This document shows, piece after piece, positions 27,671 to 35,077 of a DNA stretch of 64,000 bases. This stretch comes from Candidatus Jordarchaeia archaeon. GTDB taxonomy: Archaea > Asgardarchaeota > Jordiarchaeia > Jordiarchaeales > Jordiarchaeaceae. The position numbers and the translations under genes were made by a program. The DNA is taken from contig JAHAWU010000001.1 of assembly GCA_018383815.1 (NCBI GenBank), forward strand, positions 1 through 64,000, read 5' to 3'. The stretch's first letter is position 1, and each line of letters starts with the position of its first letter. The notes below the pieces were generated by a model that was not told where the DNA came from, searched no databases, and worked only from the letters and a program-made list of their open reading frames with translations.

Positions 27671-28429
27671 ATGCGATTGAAGGGTAAAGTAGCTATTGTT
27701 ACTGGTGCTGGCTCCGGTATAGGTGAAGCCACAGCTAAACTTTTTGCTGAGGAAGGAGCCAAAGTGGTGGTTGCAGACATAGAACCCAATTTGGGGAGAA
27801 AAGTGGTTAAACAGATTTCAAATAAGGGAGGAACCGCGGTTCAAGTGGTGGTTGATGTTTCCAAGGCCTACGAGGTTAAAGGGATGATTGATAAGTGTAT
27901 AAGTACTTTCGGAAAACTAGATGTCCTATTTAACAATGCGGGAATAGAGGGGCCAGAAGGGCCATTATGGGAGAACGAGGAGGAAGACTGGAACAGGGTA
28001 ATCGATGTGAATTTGAAAAGCATCTTCCTATGCTGCAAATACGCAATTCCCCACATGATGAGCACAGGTGGCTCCATAATAAATACGGCTTCAGAACTGG
28101 GATTAGTAGGTACCACCAGCCACCCGGCATACTCAGCCTCAAAAGGAGGGGTGATAGCATTAACCCGCTCACTGGCTCTACAGTGCGCCCCCTACGGAAT
28201 CAGGGTAAACTGCATTTGCCCCGGCGCCACAGAAACCCCCCTGCTTAGACGTTGGATAGGTGAAAAACAAAAAAATGAGAGAACACAGGAAGTAATCAAA
28301 GAAATCCCCTTAGGACGCTTGGGCAAACCCGTAGAAATAGCCTACGCAGTACTATACCTAGCCTCGGATGAATCTTCCTTTACAACCGGCTCCATCATGG
28401 TAATTGACGGCGGCTCTACAGCCCAGTGA
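27671..28429 (+). CDS. Short-chain dehydrogenase/reductase (FabG-like)
   Basis: This classical SDR has about 252 residues. The coenzyme motif [11 protein letters not shown] lies near 14-24, followed by NNAG, the catalytic serine in INTASE, and YSASKGG (Tyr and Lys) near 157-161. A C-terminal [10 protein letters not shown] motif is typical of FabG and 3-hydroxyacyl or sugar dehydrogenases. DIEP after the second strand suggests NAD preference. The ATG at 27671 is used because [12 protein letters not shown] is the standard family start and GGAG lies nine bases upstream; an earlier in-frame ATG at 27566 would add a hydrophobic leader. It is divergent from the methyltransferase gene. Confidence 0.88.
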   Translation: MRLKGKVAIVTGAGSGIGEATAKLFAEEGAKVVVADIEPNLGRKVVKQISNKGGTAVQVVVDVSKAYEVKGMIDKCISTFGKLDVLFNNAGIEGPEGPLWENEEEDWNRVIDVNLKSIFLCCKYAIPHMMSTGGSIINTASELGLVGTTSHPAYSASKGGVIALTRSLALQCAPYGIRVNCICPGATETPLLRRWIGEKQKNERTQEVIKEIPLGRLGKPVEIAYAVLYLASDESSFTTGSIMVIDGGSTAQ

Positions 28430-28936
28430 GCGAAAACCACACTAGAAGTAGAATTCCATAAGCAGGTTTTGCCAAAACACTCATTTTCATATGCTAGCAG
28501 GAAAATCCACATTTATGCGAAGCGCGGCAAACTGCTGAGAAGGAAGGTTAACAGCATCAAACCAGCCTTGTAGTTAATCAAAGAAAAAGAACCATAATAA
28601 ATGGGGGTCGCCCTTGATAAAAAAACTTCTTTTGAGAATTGCTTTCCAAGCTAAAACTTCTTGACACTCCCCGCGACCAAGAGTCAAATGTCATTTAGTG
28701 TGGTAGGGCTATGTGGTTTTGGTCGATTCCACTCCGAAAGTAGCTTTCAATAATCTTTTTGCCCATCTAGAACCCAAAATGGGGGGAGAATCAGACGAAC
28801 ATACACCTACAAGAGTACAGGAAATGAATTCCTGGCTTAATGACATTGAACCAAGAGTCAGGGGCTTTCTCACCAACAATTCCTATAATCCTTATTTTGG
28901 TTAGTCTTATAAGCAGGTGTATTCTTTTAGAATACG
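28430..28936. other. Spacer with short ORF of uncertain reality
   Basis: This spacer of about 500 bases holds one open stretch at 28713-28904 (+, GTG start, 63 residues, ending in a Pro-Tyr-Phe-Gly tail) that contains TPTRVQEMNSWLNDIEP. No good ribosome site or known family is seen. It may be a decayed gene. A TA-operon promoter should lie near 28900-28930. Nothing else was recognised. Confidence 0.3.
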
Positions 28937-29251
28937 GTGAAATGTTCGGAATTTAAAGTCACCACTCTCAGGTTGCCTGAAGAAACAATCAAGGTGCTTG
29001 AAGAACTTGCAAAAATGTTTGGAAGGGAGAAATCAGACATTATGAGGGAAGCATTGCAGGTAGGTATTCGGGAGATGAAAATACGATTAGCCCCAGATTT
29101 ATACTCTGAGGGCAAGATTTCTTTTGGGAAAATGAGTGAGCTTACGGGTTTAAGTTACAGAGAGCTTTCTTTGGAGCTAAAACGGAGAAACGTTCCTCTC
29201 CGATATGGGGAAGAAAGGTTCAGTGAAGAAGTTAAGCAGCTGGTAGATTAG
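28937..29251 (+). CDS. UPF0175-type antitoxin with ribbon-helix-helix/HTH
   Basis: This 104-residue protein has an N-terminal RHH-like strand and helix (TTLRLPEETIKVLEELAKMFG then SDIMREALQVG) and a C-terminal UPF0175 HTH-like part (KMSELTGLSYRELSLELKRRNVPLRY). UPF0175 proteins are found next to DUF3368 PIN-like toxins as antitoxins. The stop at 29249-29251 directly abuts the TTG start of the toxin at 29252, giving coupled translation. The GTG start at 28937 is the first usable one. It likely binds the toxin and represses the pair's promoter. Confidence 0.72.
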   Translation: MKCSEFKVTTLRLPEETIKVLEELAKMFGREKSDIMREALQVGIREMKIRLAPDLYSEGKISFGKMSELTGLSYRELSLELKRRNVPLRYGEERFSEEVKQLVD

Positions 29252-29775
29252 TTGATAGCGGTTTCAAATGCTGGACCTCTTATATGGCTAGGGAAATGCG
29301 ATCTTTTACATTTATTGAGGCAACTATACTTCAAAATAGCCATTCCGGAATCAGTCCACAAAGAAGCAGTGATAATCGGACTTGAAAAAGGCTACCAGAA
29401 CGCTCAAATAATTAAGAAAGCCCTCAATGAAGGGTGTATAAAAGTTTACAGGGGGGAGAAAAATTCAAAGAAAAAGTGGAAGCAGTGGAGAAAAAAATTG
29501 GTACCGAGTTAGGTTTAGGAGAACGCGAGGCTCTATCTTTGGCCTTGGAGGAAAATACTCCAATTTTACTTACCAATGATGAAGACGCATATCTTGTGGG
29601 AAAAATATTAGGCTTGGATCCTAAGGGCGTCATCTATGTGCTTTTAAAGGGCGTAAAGCAAAACCACCTAACCAAGAAAAAAGCGAAAAAAGCTTTAAAC
29701 CAGATGCTTCAAGAAGGATTCTGGCTCTCACCAATAATTGTTCACAAATTTTATGAAACACTAGACCTGCTTTAA
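29252..29775 (+). pseudogene. DUF3368 PIN-like toxin, split by frameshift at a G6 run
   Basis: The N-terminal part reads VSNAGPLIWLGKCDLLHLL then IPESVHKEAV, typical of DUF3368/VapC-like ribonucleases, to about residue 67. The rest, LGLGEREALSLALEENT, ILLTNDEDAY and a C-terminal helix pair, lies in another frame and ends at 29775. The shift falls at the six-G run 29451-29456: one extra G restores a single 174-residue protein. So the toxin is inactive, phase variable or the base is miscounted. Both PIN acidic clusters would be present in the repaired protein. It is paired with the antitoxin just upstream. Confidence 0.75.
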
Positions 29776-29853
29776 TAGATAATTCTAAAAAATGTTCTAA
29801 AACATTTTTAAAAGTTTAAATGAAAGGTGAATTCATTTCTGAAGGTTTAAAAA

Positions 29854-30546
29854 TTGGAATACGATGATGTCATTAAAAAGCTGGAAAACCTGAAGAATCC
29901 TAAGGCAGCGGAAGGCATGGCTAGGTATGGGATCACTCCGAAAAAGGTTTATGGTGTATCGATTCCAAACCTTTCACAGATTGCTAAAGAAATAGGGAAG
30001 AATCATGGTTTGGCTCAGCAACTCTGGGAATCAAATATTCGTGAAACTCGCATCCTTGCCTGCATGATTGATGATCCCGAAATGGTGTCCGAGGAGCAGA
30101 TGGAGGATTGGGTTAAGGATTTTGACTACTGGGAGATTTGCGACCAGTGTATAATGAAGCTCTTCAAAAATACCCGTGTCGCCTACAAGAAGGCCTTTGA
30201 GTGGAGTTCAAAAAAGGAGGAGTTTGTAAAAAGAGCCGGATTCGTGCTCATAGCCTGCCTGGCGGCCAGTGACAAGGAAGCCGAAAACGAGCAGTTTGAA
30301 AAGTTTCTTCAAATTATAAAGAGGGAGAGTAACGACAATAGGGTCTACGTCAAAAAGGCAGTAAACTGGGCACTGAGACAGATTGGAAAAAGAAACCAAG
30401 AGCTGAACAGGAAAGCAATCAAAACCGCTAAAGAAATACAAGAATATGAATCACAGAGCGCAAAATGGATTGCTTCAGACGCACTACGCGAATTGAAAAG
30501 TGAAGCGATCCAAAAAAGACTCAAAAAGAAAAAAACGCAAAAATAG
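29854..30546 (+). CDS. AlkD-like DNA alkylation repair protein
   Basis: This 230-residue HEAT-like helical-repeat protein matches the AlkD family of DNA glycosylases, which remove bulky or cationic alkylated bases such as 3- and 7-methylpurines. Motifs are YGITPKKVYGVSIPNL, LWESNIRETRILA, WVKDFDYWEICDQC and VKKAVNWALRQIGKRN. AlkD's catalytic Asp and aromatic residues are represented by the DFDYWE segment. The C-terminus is very basic (KRLKKKKTQK). The TTG at 29854 is the first usable start in this frame; no clear ribosome site is seen. It follows the toxin remnant by 78 bases and may be separately transcribed. Confidence 0.82.
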   Translation: MEYDDVIKKLENLKNPKAAEGMARYGITPKKVYGVSIPNLSQIAKEIGKNHGLAQQLWESNIRETRILACMIDDPEMVSEEQMEDWVKDFDYWEICDQCIMKLFKNTRVAYKKAFEWSSKKEEFVKRAGFVLIACLAASDKEAENEQFEKFLQIIKRESNDNRVYVKKAVNWALRQIGKRNQELNRKAIKTAKEIQEYESQSAKWIASDALRELKSEAIQKRLKKKKTQK

Positions 30547-30775
30547 GTTCATTCCAACCGCCGCCAACCTTCTATCCAGGGCAAAGTAAGTTACACTCAG
30601 CTGAGCTCAAAAACTCGTTTTTCGAAAAATCTCCTTTGAAAGAACAATTACCGACCATTTATCTTAAACCCTTGACGATGAAAAACATTTTAGCAGATAC
30701 TCTAAAAATCATGTGTAAATGAAATCGTATAGACCCCTTCCAATCTACTTTTAAAGCACCATAATACATACATTT

Positions 30776-32257
30776 TTAGAGTGAATCCATATCCACAGTC
30801 CAGTCTCTGGAAAAACCTGGTTGACGGTTCCTTCTTTTTAAAGCAAACCCTGCAGAAATTATAGCCATAATAGAAAAGGGAGCAATAATAATCAGCCCCT
30901 CGCTGAGGAATCCCTGACCACTAGTAAGGAATAATAAAAGGGGCCACAAAGGAGCACCCAATTCCTCTTCCTCACCCACATAATATGTAGTCGAAGAATT
31001 AATACACTCAATACCATTGTAATAAACAGCCACGGACAATACATGTCTTCCAAGTTGAGAGGAAGCATCAATAACTCCACTCCAACTTGTTGCACCAGCC
31101 TTTTCTAAAAGAAAACCATCAATTCTAACCGAAACAAGAGGATCACTACTTGAAACCTCTACAACCACATAAATCGGCTCACCCGGCTTCACAAAAGTCG
31201 CATTTAAAGTAACCGAAACATCCAGATATCTAGGAAGAACTGTGACGTTAAACAAGCTCTCCGCCGACCCATAGGTCTGGTTGCCCTCAAACCTCAAATA
31301 GAAGCCGTACACCCCGGGAGTCAAGCCAGAGGGAACCAGCCAAGACAACACACAGTGACCAAACAAGTCCGTGGCAGACACGTTAAGACTAACATTTTGG
31401 TGGTCAAACAGGTACACCAGCTGGCCCGAAAGCGAACTGTTAGCGGCGTCCATCAGATCCGCCTCAACCACCAACCACTCCCCAGGATAGACCGCCGTGG
31501 GAAAAACAAGATTCACAAAGAACGTTTCACGCGGAGCAAGAACTGTGACGTTAAACAAGCTCTCCGCCGACCCATAGGTCTGGTTGCCCTCAAACCTCAA
31601 ATAGAAGCCGTACACCCCGGGAGTCAAGCCAGAGGGAACCAGCCAAGACAACACACAGTGACCAAACAAGTCCGTGGCAGACACGTTAAGACTAACATTT
31701 TGGTGGTCAAGAAGGTGTATTTGCTGGTCTGGAAGCGTATTGTTGATGTTGTCCTTTAGATCTGCTTCAACGATTAAAATTTCTCCGGGGTAGGCGGATG
31801 TGGTGTGGGTGAGATTTACAAATGTTGTTCTGGCTTTAATGAGGAGGTCGATGTAAACGGGTATAGCGTCAGGTCTGCTGGGGCAAGAGATGTTAATAAC
31901 TGTTAGGCCGAGAGTGTAATTTTGGGGGATTCCCCATTCCAAAACCGCGTATCCACTAGAGTTGGTGTATGCGGCTCCAATCATTTGGCCGTTTCCTATA
32001 TCCTTAAACTCTGCTAGCTCTCCGACGATTGGGTGTGTTTCGTTTTGCATTAGTGCAATTAGTGTTATGGGTTCTCCCCTGTAGCAGATCTGATAGTCTT
32101 TATCGTTAAAGGATTGTGGTGTTGGGAAACTGTAAAAGTGGGAAATGTGGGGTGTCAGGTAAAGAGTAGATGTGATGACTACTATTAAGACCAGAATTAT
32201 GGCTGAGACGCTTAATTTTTTCTTAAAGATGCCAATTTTTTTGTTCTGGGGAATCAT
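30776..32257 (-). CDS. Membrane-anchored surface protein with duplicated Ig-like repeats
   Basis: This 493-residue protein has an N-terminal hydrophobic signal (about 14-35), a beta-rich extracellular part with many N-x-S/T sequons, and a C-terminal membrane helix (about 455-475) followed by a basic cytoplasmic stub. Repeats of about 100 residues open with AYPGEILIVEADL or VYPGEWLVVEADL and resemble Big/Ig-like fold domains. Two adjacent repeats share 57 identical residues. No catalytic site is seen, so it is likely an envelope or adhesion component. The ATG at 32257 is 91 bases from the oppositely oriented ThiN-fusion gene. Confidence 0.75.
   Translation of the reverse strand: MIPQNKKIGIFKKKLSVSAIILVLIVVITSTLYLTPHISHFYSFPTPQSFNDKDYQICYRGEPITLIALMQNETHPIVGELAEFKDIGNGQMIGAAYTNSSGYAVLEWGIPQNYTLGLTVINISCPSRPDAIPVYIDLLIKARTTFVNLTHTTSAYPGEILIVEADLKDNINNTLPDQQIHLLDHQNVSLNVSATDLFGHCVLSWLVPSGLTPGVYGFYLRFEGNQTYGSAESLFNVTVLAPRETFFVNLVFPTAVYPGEWLVVEADLMDAANSSLSGQLVYLFDHQNVSLNVSATDLFGHCVLSWLVPSGLTPGVYGFYLRFEGNQTYGSAESLFNVTVLPRYLDVSVTLNATFVKPGEPIYVVVEVSSSDPLVSVRIDGFLLEKAGATSWSGVIDASSQLGRHVLSVAVYYNGIECINSSTTYYVGEEEELGAPLWPLLLFLTSGQGFLSEGLIIIAPFSIMAIISAGFALKRRNRQPGFSRDWTVDMDSL
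31235..31407 (-). repeat. Perfect 173-bp internal duplication, copy A
   Basis: This block inside the surface-protein gene is identical to 31538-31710, 303 bases away (101 codons), so the frame is kept. It encodes the segment from DHQNVSLNVSA to LFNVTVL. Perfect identity at silent sites means a recent duplication or ongoing gene conversion. Confidence 0.92.
31538..31710 (-). repeat. Perfect 173-bp internal duplication, copy B
   Basis: This is the second copy of the 173-bp block (see 31235-31407), identical base for base by eye. The flanking parts of the two repeat units have diverged, so only the centre is homogenised. Confidence 0.92.
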
Positions 32258-32302
32258 AGTGACCCGTAAAAAATTCTGGGGTTAACTATTTAAACGCAAC
32301 AC

Positions 32303-32310
32303 TTTTATAA
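32303..32310 (+). promoter_or_regulatory. TATA-box candidate for the ThiN-HypE-like gene
   Basis: TTTTATAA lies 39 bases before the ATG at 32349, with GGGAG at 32335-32339 as the ribosome site. This would give a leader of only a few to about 15 bases. It lies in the 91-base gap between two divergent genes, so it may be shared or overlap with the promoter of the surface protein. Confidence 0.45.
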
Positions 32311-32348
32311 GATTTTTAATCCAATGTTGACTGTGGGAGTTGTTGTAA

Positions 32349-33977
32349 ATGAAGCTGGATGAGCGTATAGAAATTTATGGGAAAATGTCTGTGGCGCTTG
32401 AATATATTGAGTCTTGCAAAGAATTTGCCAGTCTGATTCCTGAGGTGAGAACAAATCTGGTTTATGCTAGAGCTAATCCTAAAACTCCAGAAGATGTCTT
32501 AGCTGTTGAGGGACGCATAACTGTAGTAAATGGTATGCCTCACGCTGCAGGGAAGCTAAAGTTTGGGGCGTCAAGTCACATGGCGCGGCTCATCATAGAA
32601 ATAAACAGGAATGACCCCTCAATAAGAGCTGGCATAAACTTTGCCTGCAACCCCCATCTGATAAAGTGGCTGGAAAGGTACTGTGGGAAGAAGGGTTGGG
32701 TGTTTAGTGTAATTGACCGCTCCAAGGAGCCCGAGGAGGTCAAGCAGGTAGAGGGTGCGTCTATGCCCTGGAAGGTGAAGGAAACCATTCGAGCAGCAGG
32801 AGGAAGGGTGCCTAAGGTTTTCTACGAGGCGGGGGCTGTGGGCAAGGAAGACCTTACGGTACTTGTGGGAAAGGATCCAATGGAAGTTGCGATGGATACC
32901 TGTGAATTAGCGAAAGAATATGCTAAGAGTCTTAGTCCCCCACCCAAAGTGGGCAAAATTGACTTGGAAACGTTTACCAATTATCTACTGCAACGTCTTG
33001 GGAAAAGGGATGAAACAGTTCTTGTACCCCCGTTGACGGGTGTTGACGCTGCGGTAATTGATATAGGTAATAATAAAGTTCTCGTTGTTGCTGAGGATCC
33101 GATATTTTCTATTCCGAAGCAGCCTTTGGAGATGTTTGGCTGGTACACTGTTCACATTGGGGCGAGTGATGTTGCCGTTATGGGAGTTAAACCCCGCTAC
33201 ATGACCTATTCGCTTTTGATGCCTCCAGAAACTAGGGATGAGGGGTTTAGAACTATTGTGGATTCCATTCATCAGACTGCTGTGGAGCTTGACATTGCCA
33301 TAGTTGGAGGACATACCGGCTACTATCCCGGGTTTGCTTCACCTACCATTGGGGGAATAGCGGTTTTTGCCATTGCAGACAGAGACGGTTATGTTACGCC
33401 TGCGGGCGCAAAGCCTGGCGATGATGTCATTTTGACTAAGGGGCCTGCGATAGAGACGGTGGGAATACTGTCTGTTCTGCGTGAGCCAGAATTACTGGAG
33501 AAGTATCCCAGGTCACTGGTGGAAAAGGCGAAGGCTCTGTGCAAAGAGATGACCGTGGTTAAGGATGCATTAACCGCAATGGAGGTGGGCGGCGTTACCG
33601 CAATGCATGATGCAACGGAGGGAGGAGTGATAGGTGGACTCTTTGAGATAGCGAATGCAAGCAATGTGGGTATGGAAATTGATGAGGCTTCCTTCATTTA
33701 TCCAGAAGAGGTGAAAATGGTTTGTGAAGCGTTCAACATTGACCCCGTTGCAGCAATTGCTGAGGGCTCCCTGCTCATCACTGCTAAACCAACGCACTCC
33801 AAACAAATAATCAAAAGGCTTGGGGAAGTGGGAATAAAGGCATCCATTATAGGAAAAGTTATAGGCGACACAAAAACAAGAACAATGAAGAGAATCGACG
33901 GAAGTGAGGTACCATTAGAAATCCCGAGACAAGACCCCTTCTGGCCGGTCTTCTTTGAAGGCGTAGAAAAAGGGTAA
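32349..33977 (+). CDS. ThiN-domain fused to AIR-synthase/HypE-like ATP-binding protein
   Basis: This 542-residue protein has two parts. Residues 10-200 match the ThiN type of thiamine-phosphate synthase or thiamine-sensing domain (VRTNLVYARANPKTPEDVLAV, GASSHMARLIIE, DPSIRAGINF, YEAGAVGKED). Residues 205-535 match the PurM/HypE/SelD superfamily, with TGVDAAVIDIG, GASDVAVMGVKPRYM, HDATEGGVIGGLFEIA and AEGSLLITA. ThiN domains are usually fused to ThiD or to DNA-binding domains, so the partner here is unusual. It could act in thiamine or in nucleotide or hydrogenase-maturation chemistry; the reaction is unknown. The HypE C-terminal PRxC cysteine tail is absent, which argues against a true HypE. 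Confidence 0.72.
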   Translation: MKLDERIEIYGKMSVALEYIESCKEFASLIPEVRTNLVYARANPKTPEDVLAVEGRITVVNGMPHAAGKLKFGASSHMARLIIEINRNDPSIRAGINFACNPHLIKWLERYCGKKGWVFSVIDRSKEPEEVKQVEGASMPWKVKETIRAAGGRVPKVFYEAGAVGKEDLTVLVGKDPMEVAMDTCELAKEYAKSLSPPPKVGKIDLETFTNYLLQRLGKRDETVLVPPLTGVDAAVIDIGNNKVLVVAEDPIFSIPKQPLEMFGWYTVHIGASDVAVMGVKPRYMTYSLLMPPETRDEGFRTIVDSIHQTAVELDIAIVGGHTGYYPGFASPTIGGIAVFAIADRDGYVTPAGAKPGDDVILTKGPAIETVGILSVLREPELLEKYPRSLVEKAKALCKEMTVVKDALTAMEVGGVTAMHDATEGGVIGGLFEIANASNVGMEIDEASFIYPEEVKMVCEAFNIDPVAAIAEGSLLITAKPTHSKQIIKRLGEVGIKASIIGKVIGDTKTRTMKRIDGSEVPLEIPRQDPFWPVFFEGVEKG

Positions 33978-34053
33978 AAACCAACCCTTATTTAATATTT
34001 ATTCATCAAAAAAGAGTGGAACTATCGGAGTAAAAAATTAAATCAGTAATGAT

Positions 34054-34260
34054 ATGTGTATGAATTACGCAAATTCCAATCCTCTTTTGGCCCATTTACT
34101 CGGAGACCAATCTTGGAAGGGAAAATTCTCTTTTGAAACATTAATAAATGCCGTGGGTGTCGATGACCATAGTAGCTATTCCTGTTTTGAGTGTCTAAAG
34201 GCATGCCCATTGAATAAAAATGGGGATGAAAAGGGGAGGTATAAAATAAATGCCTGTTAG
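34054..34260 (+). CDS. Small Cys-motif protein or decayed Fe-S gene
   Basis: This is a 68-residue frame. A C-x2-C-x3-C-P motif (CFECLKACPLN) near residue 44 resembles part of a [4Fe-4S] site such as in epoxyqueuosine-reductase-like or ferredoxin-like proteins, but no second motif is present. There is no clear ribosome site, and the end overlaps the start of the deformylase gene by 11 bases. It could be a real small protein or the remains of a larger Fe-S protein. Confidence 0.3.
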   Translation: MCMNYANSNPLLAHLLGDQSWKGKFSFETLINAVGVDDHSSYSCFECLKACPLNKNGDEKGRYKINAC

Positions 34261-34777
34261 AGAAGTACTGCTCCTTGGAAATCCAAAGCTATATGAGGTA
34301 TCAGAGGAGATTAGAGAGGAAGAATTGGAAGAGCTTAAACCTGTGATAGAGGATTTGCATGACACTCTGGTGGATTTCAGAAAAAGATATGGTGCTGGAA
34401 GAGCAATAGCCGCTCCCCAGATAGGGGTCATGAAAAGGCTCATTTACATGTACATCACTGAACCAGTGGTTTTCATTAATCCCCGCCTTGAATTTGAAAC
34501 CGATGAGATGATGGAGATTTGGGACGATTGCATGTGTTTTCCAGATTTGCTTGTAAAAGTGAAACGCTACCGCAGGTGCAGAATCCACTATAGGGACATG
34601 AATTGGAAAGAAAAAAGCTTGGAGCTAGAGGGCAGCCTTTCAGAGCTACTGCAACACGAACACGATCACCTTGAAGGCATCCTTGCCGTATCCAGAGCCG
34701 TAGATGGAAAATCATTCTGCTTAACCAGTCAAAGAAGATTTATAACGCAAGTGGCAACGCAAAACCCTAAAAGATAG
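34250..34777 (+). CDS. def: Peptide deformylase-like protein
   Basis: This 175-residue protein has the three deformylase motifs: GAGRAIAAPQIG near 48, DCMCFPDL near 92 (usual EGCLS changed, with cysteine kept) and QHEHDHLEG near 134 (HExxH metal site). Peptide deformylase removes the formyl group from bacterial nascent chains. Archaea start with unformylated methionine, so this may act on another formyl or acyl substrate. GGGGAGG at 34233-34239 precedes the ATG at 34250 by ten bases. The C-terminal tail is rich in basic residues. It is likely of bacterial origin by transfer. Confidence 0.8.
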   Translation: MPVREVLLLGNPKLYEVSEEIREEELEELKPVIEDLHDTLVDFRKRYGAGRAIAAPQIGVMKRLIYMYITEPVVFINPRLEFETDEMMEIWDDCMCFPDLLVKVKRYRRCRIHYRDMNWKEKSLELEGSLSELLQHEHDHLEGILAVSRAVDGKSFCLTSQRRFITQVATQNPKR

Positions 34778-34801
34778 CATCAACTTAAACCATGATTTAT
34801 A

Positions 34802-34975
34802 ATTGAAGACAAAAATTTGGATGAATCAGAAGGCAAAAAGGAAGGTAAGATAGCTGTACTATTGTTAAACCGCCCAGAAAGGTTTAATTCTTTCGACCTA
34901 GATTTGATTGAGCAATTCGCCAACCATTTAATCTCTTTAGCAGTAGACAATGTGGCGTAAGCCGTAGTCATATAC
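34802..34975 (+). pseudogene. Enoyl-CoA hydratase/isomerase remnant
   Basis: The frame reads KIAVLLLNRPERFNSFDLDL then EQFANHLISLAVDNVA, which aligns with the first strand and helix of crotonases (the usual xxLNRPxxxNAL). An in-frame stop at 34958-34960 is followed by AVVIY, the next strand, and then further stops. No start codon or other parts are found, so this is a fragment of a lost gene. Confidence 0.6.
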
Positions 34976-35077
34976 CAGCAAATCTGATAACTTCAAAGAA
35001 GGTCTGTTAGTTAAGAAAATTTGGTATTGTTAACGTCTTCCTGAGAGGAAGAATTCTTGAGAATAAGAGGCTCCATT

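Noticed and set aside
28713-28904. Small GTG-start frame upstream of the toxin-antitoxin pair as a third TA component
   Set aside because: There is no family match, no ribosome site and it ends 30 bases before the antitoxin; kept only as uncertain in the spacer note.
32349-33977. Calling the protein HypE because of the hydrogenase genes nearby
   Set aside because: It lies 10 kb away, carries a ThiN domain and lacks the cysteine tail of HypE.
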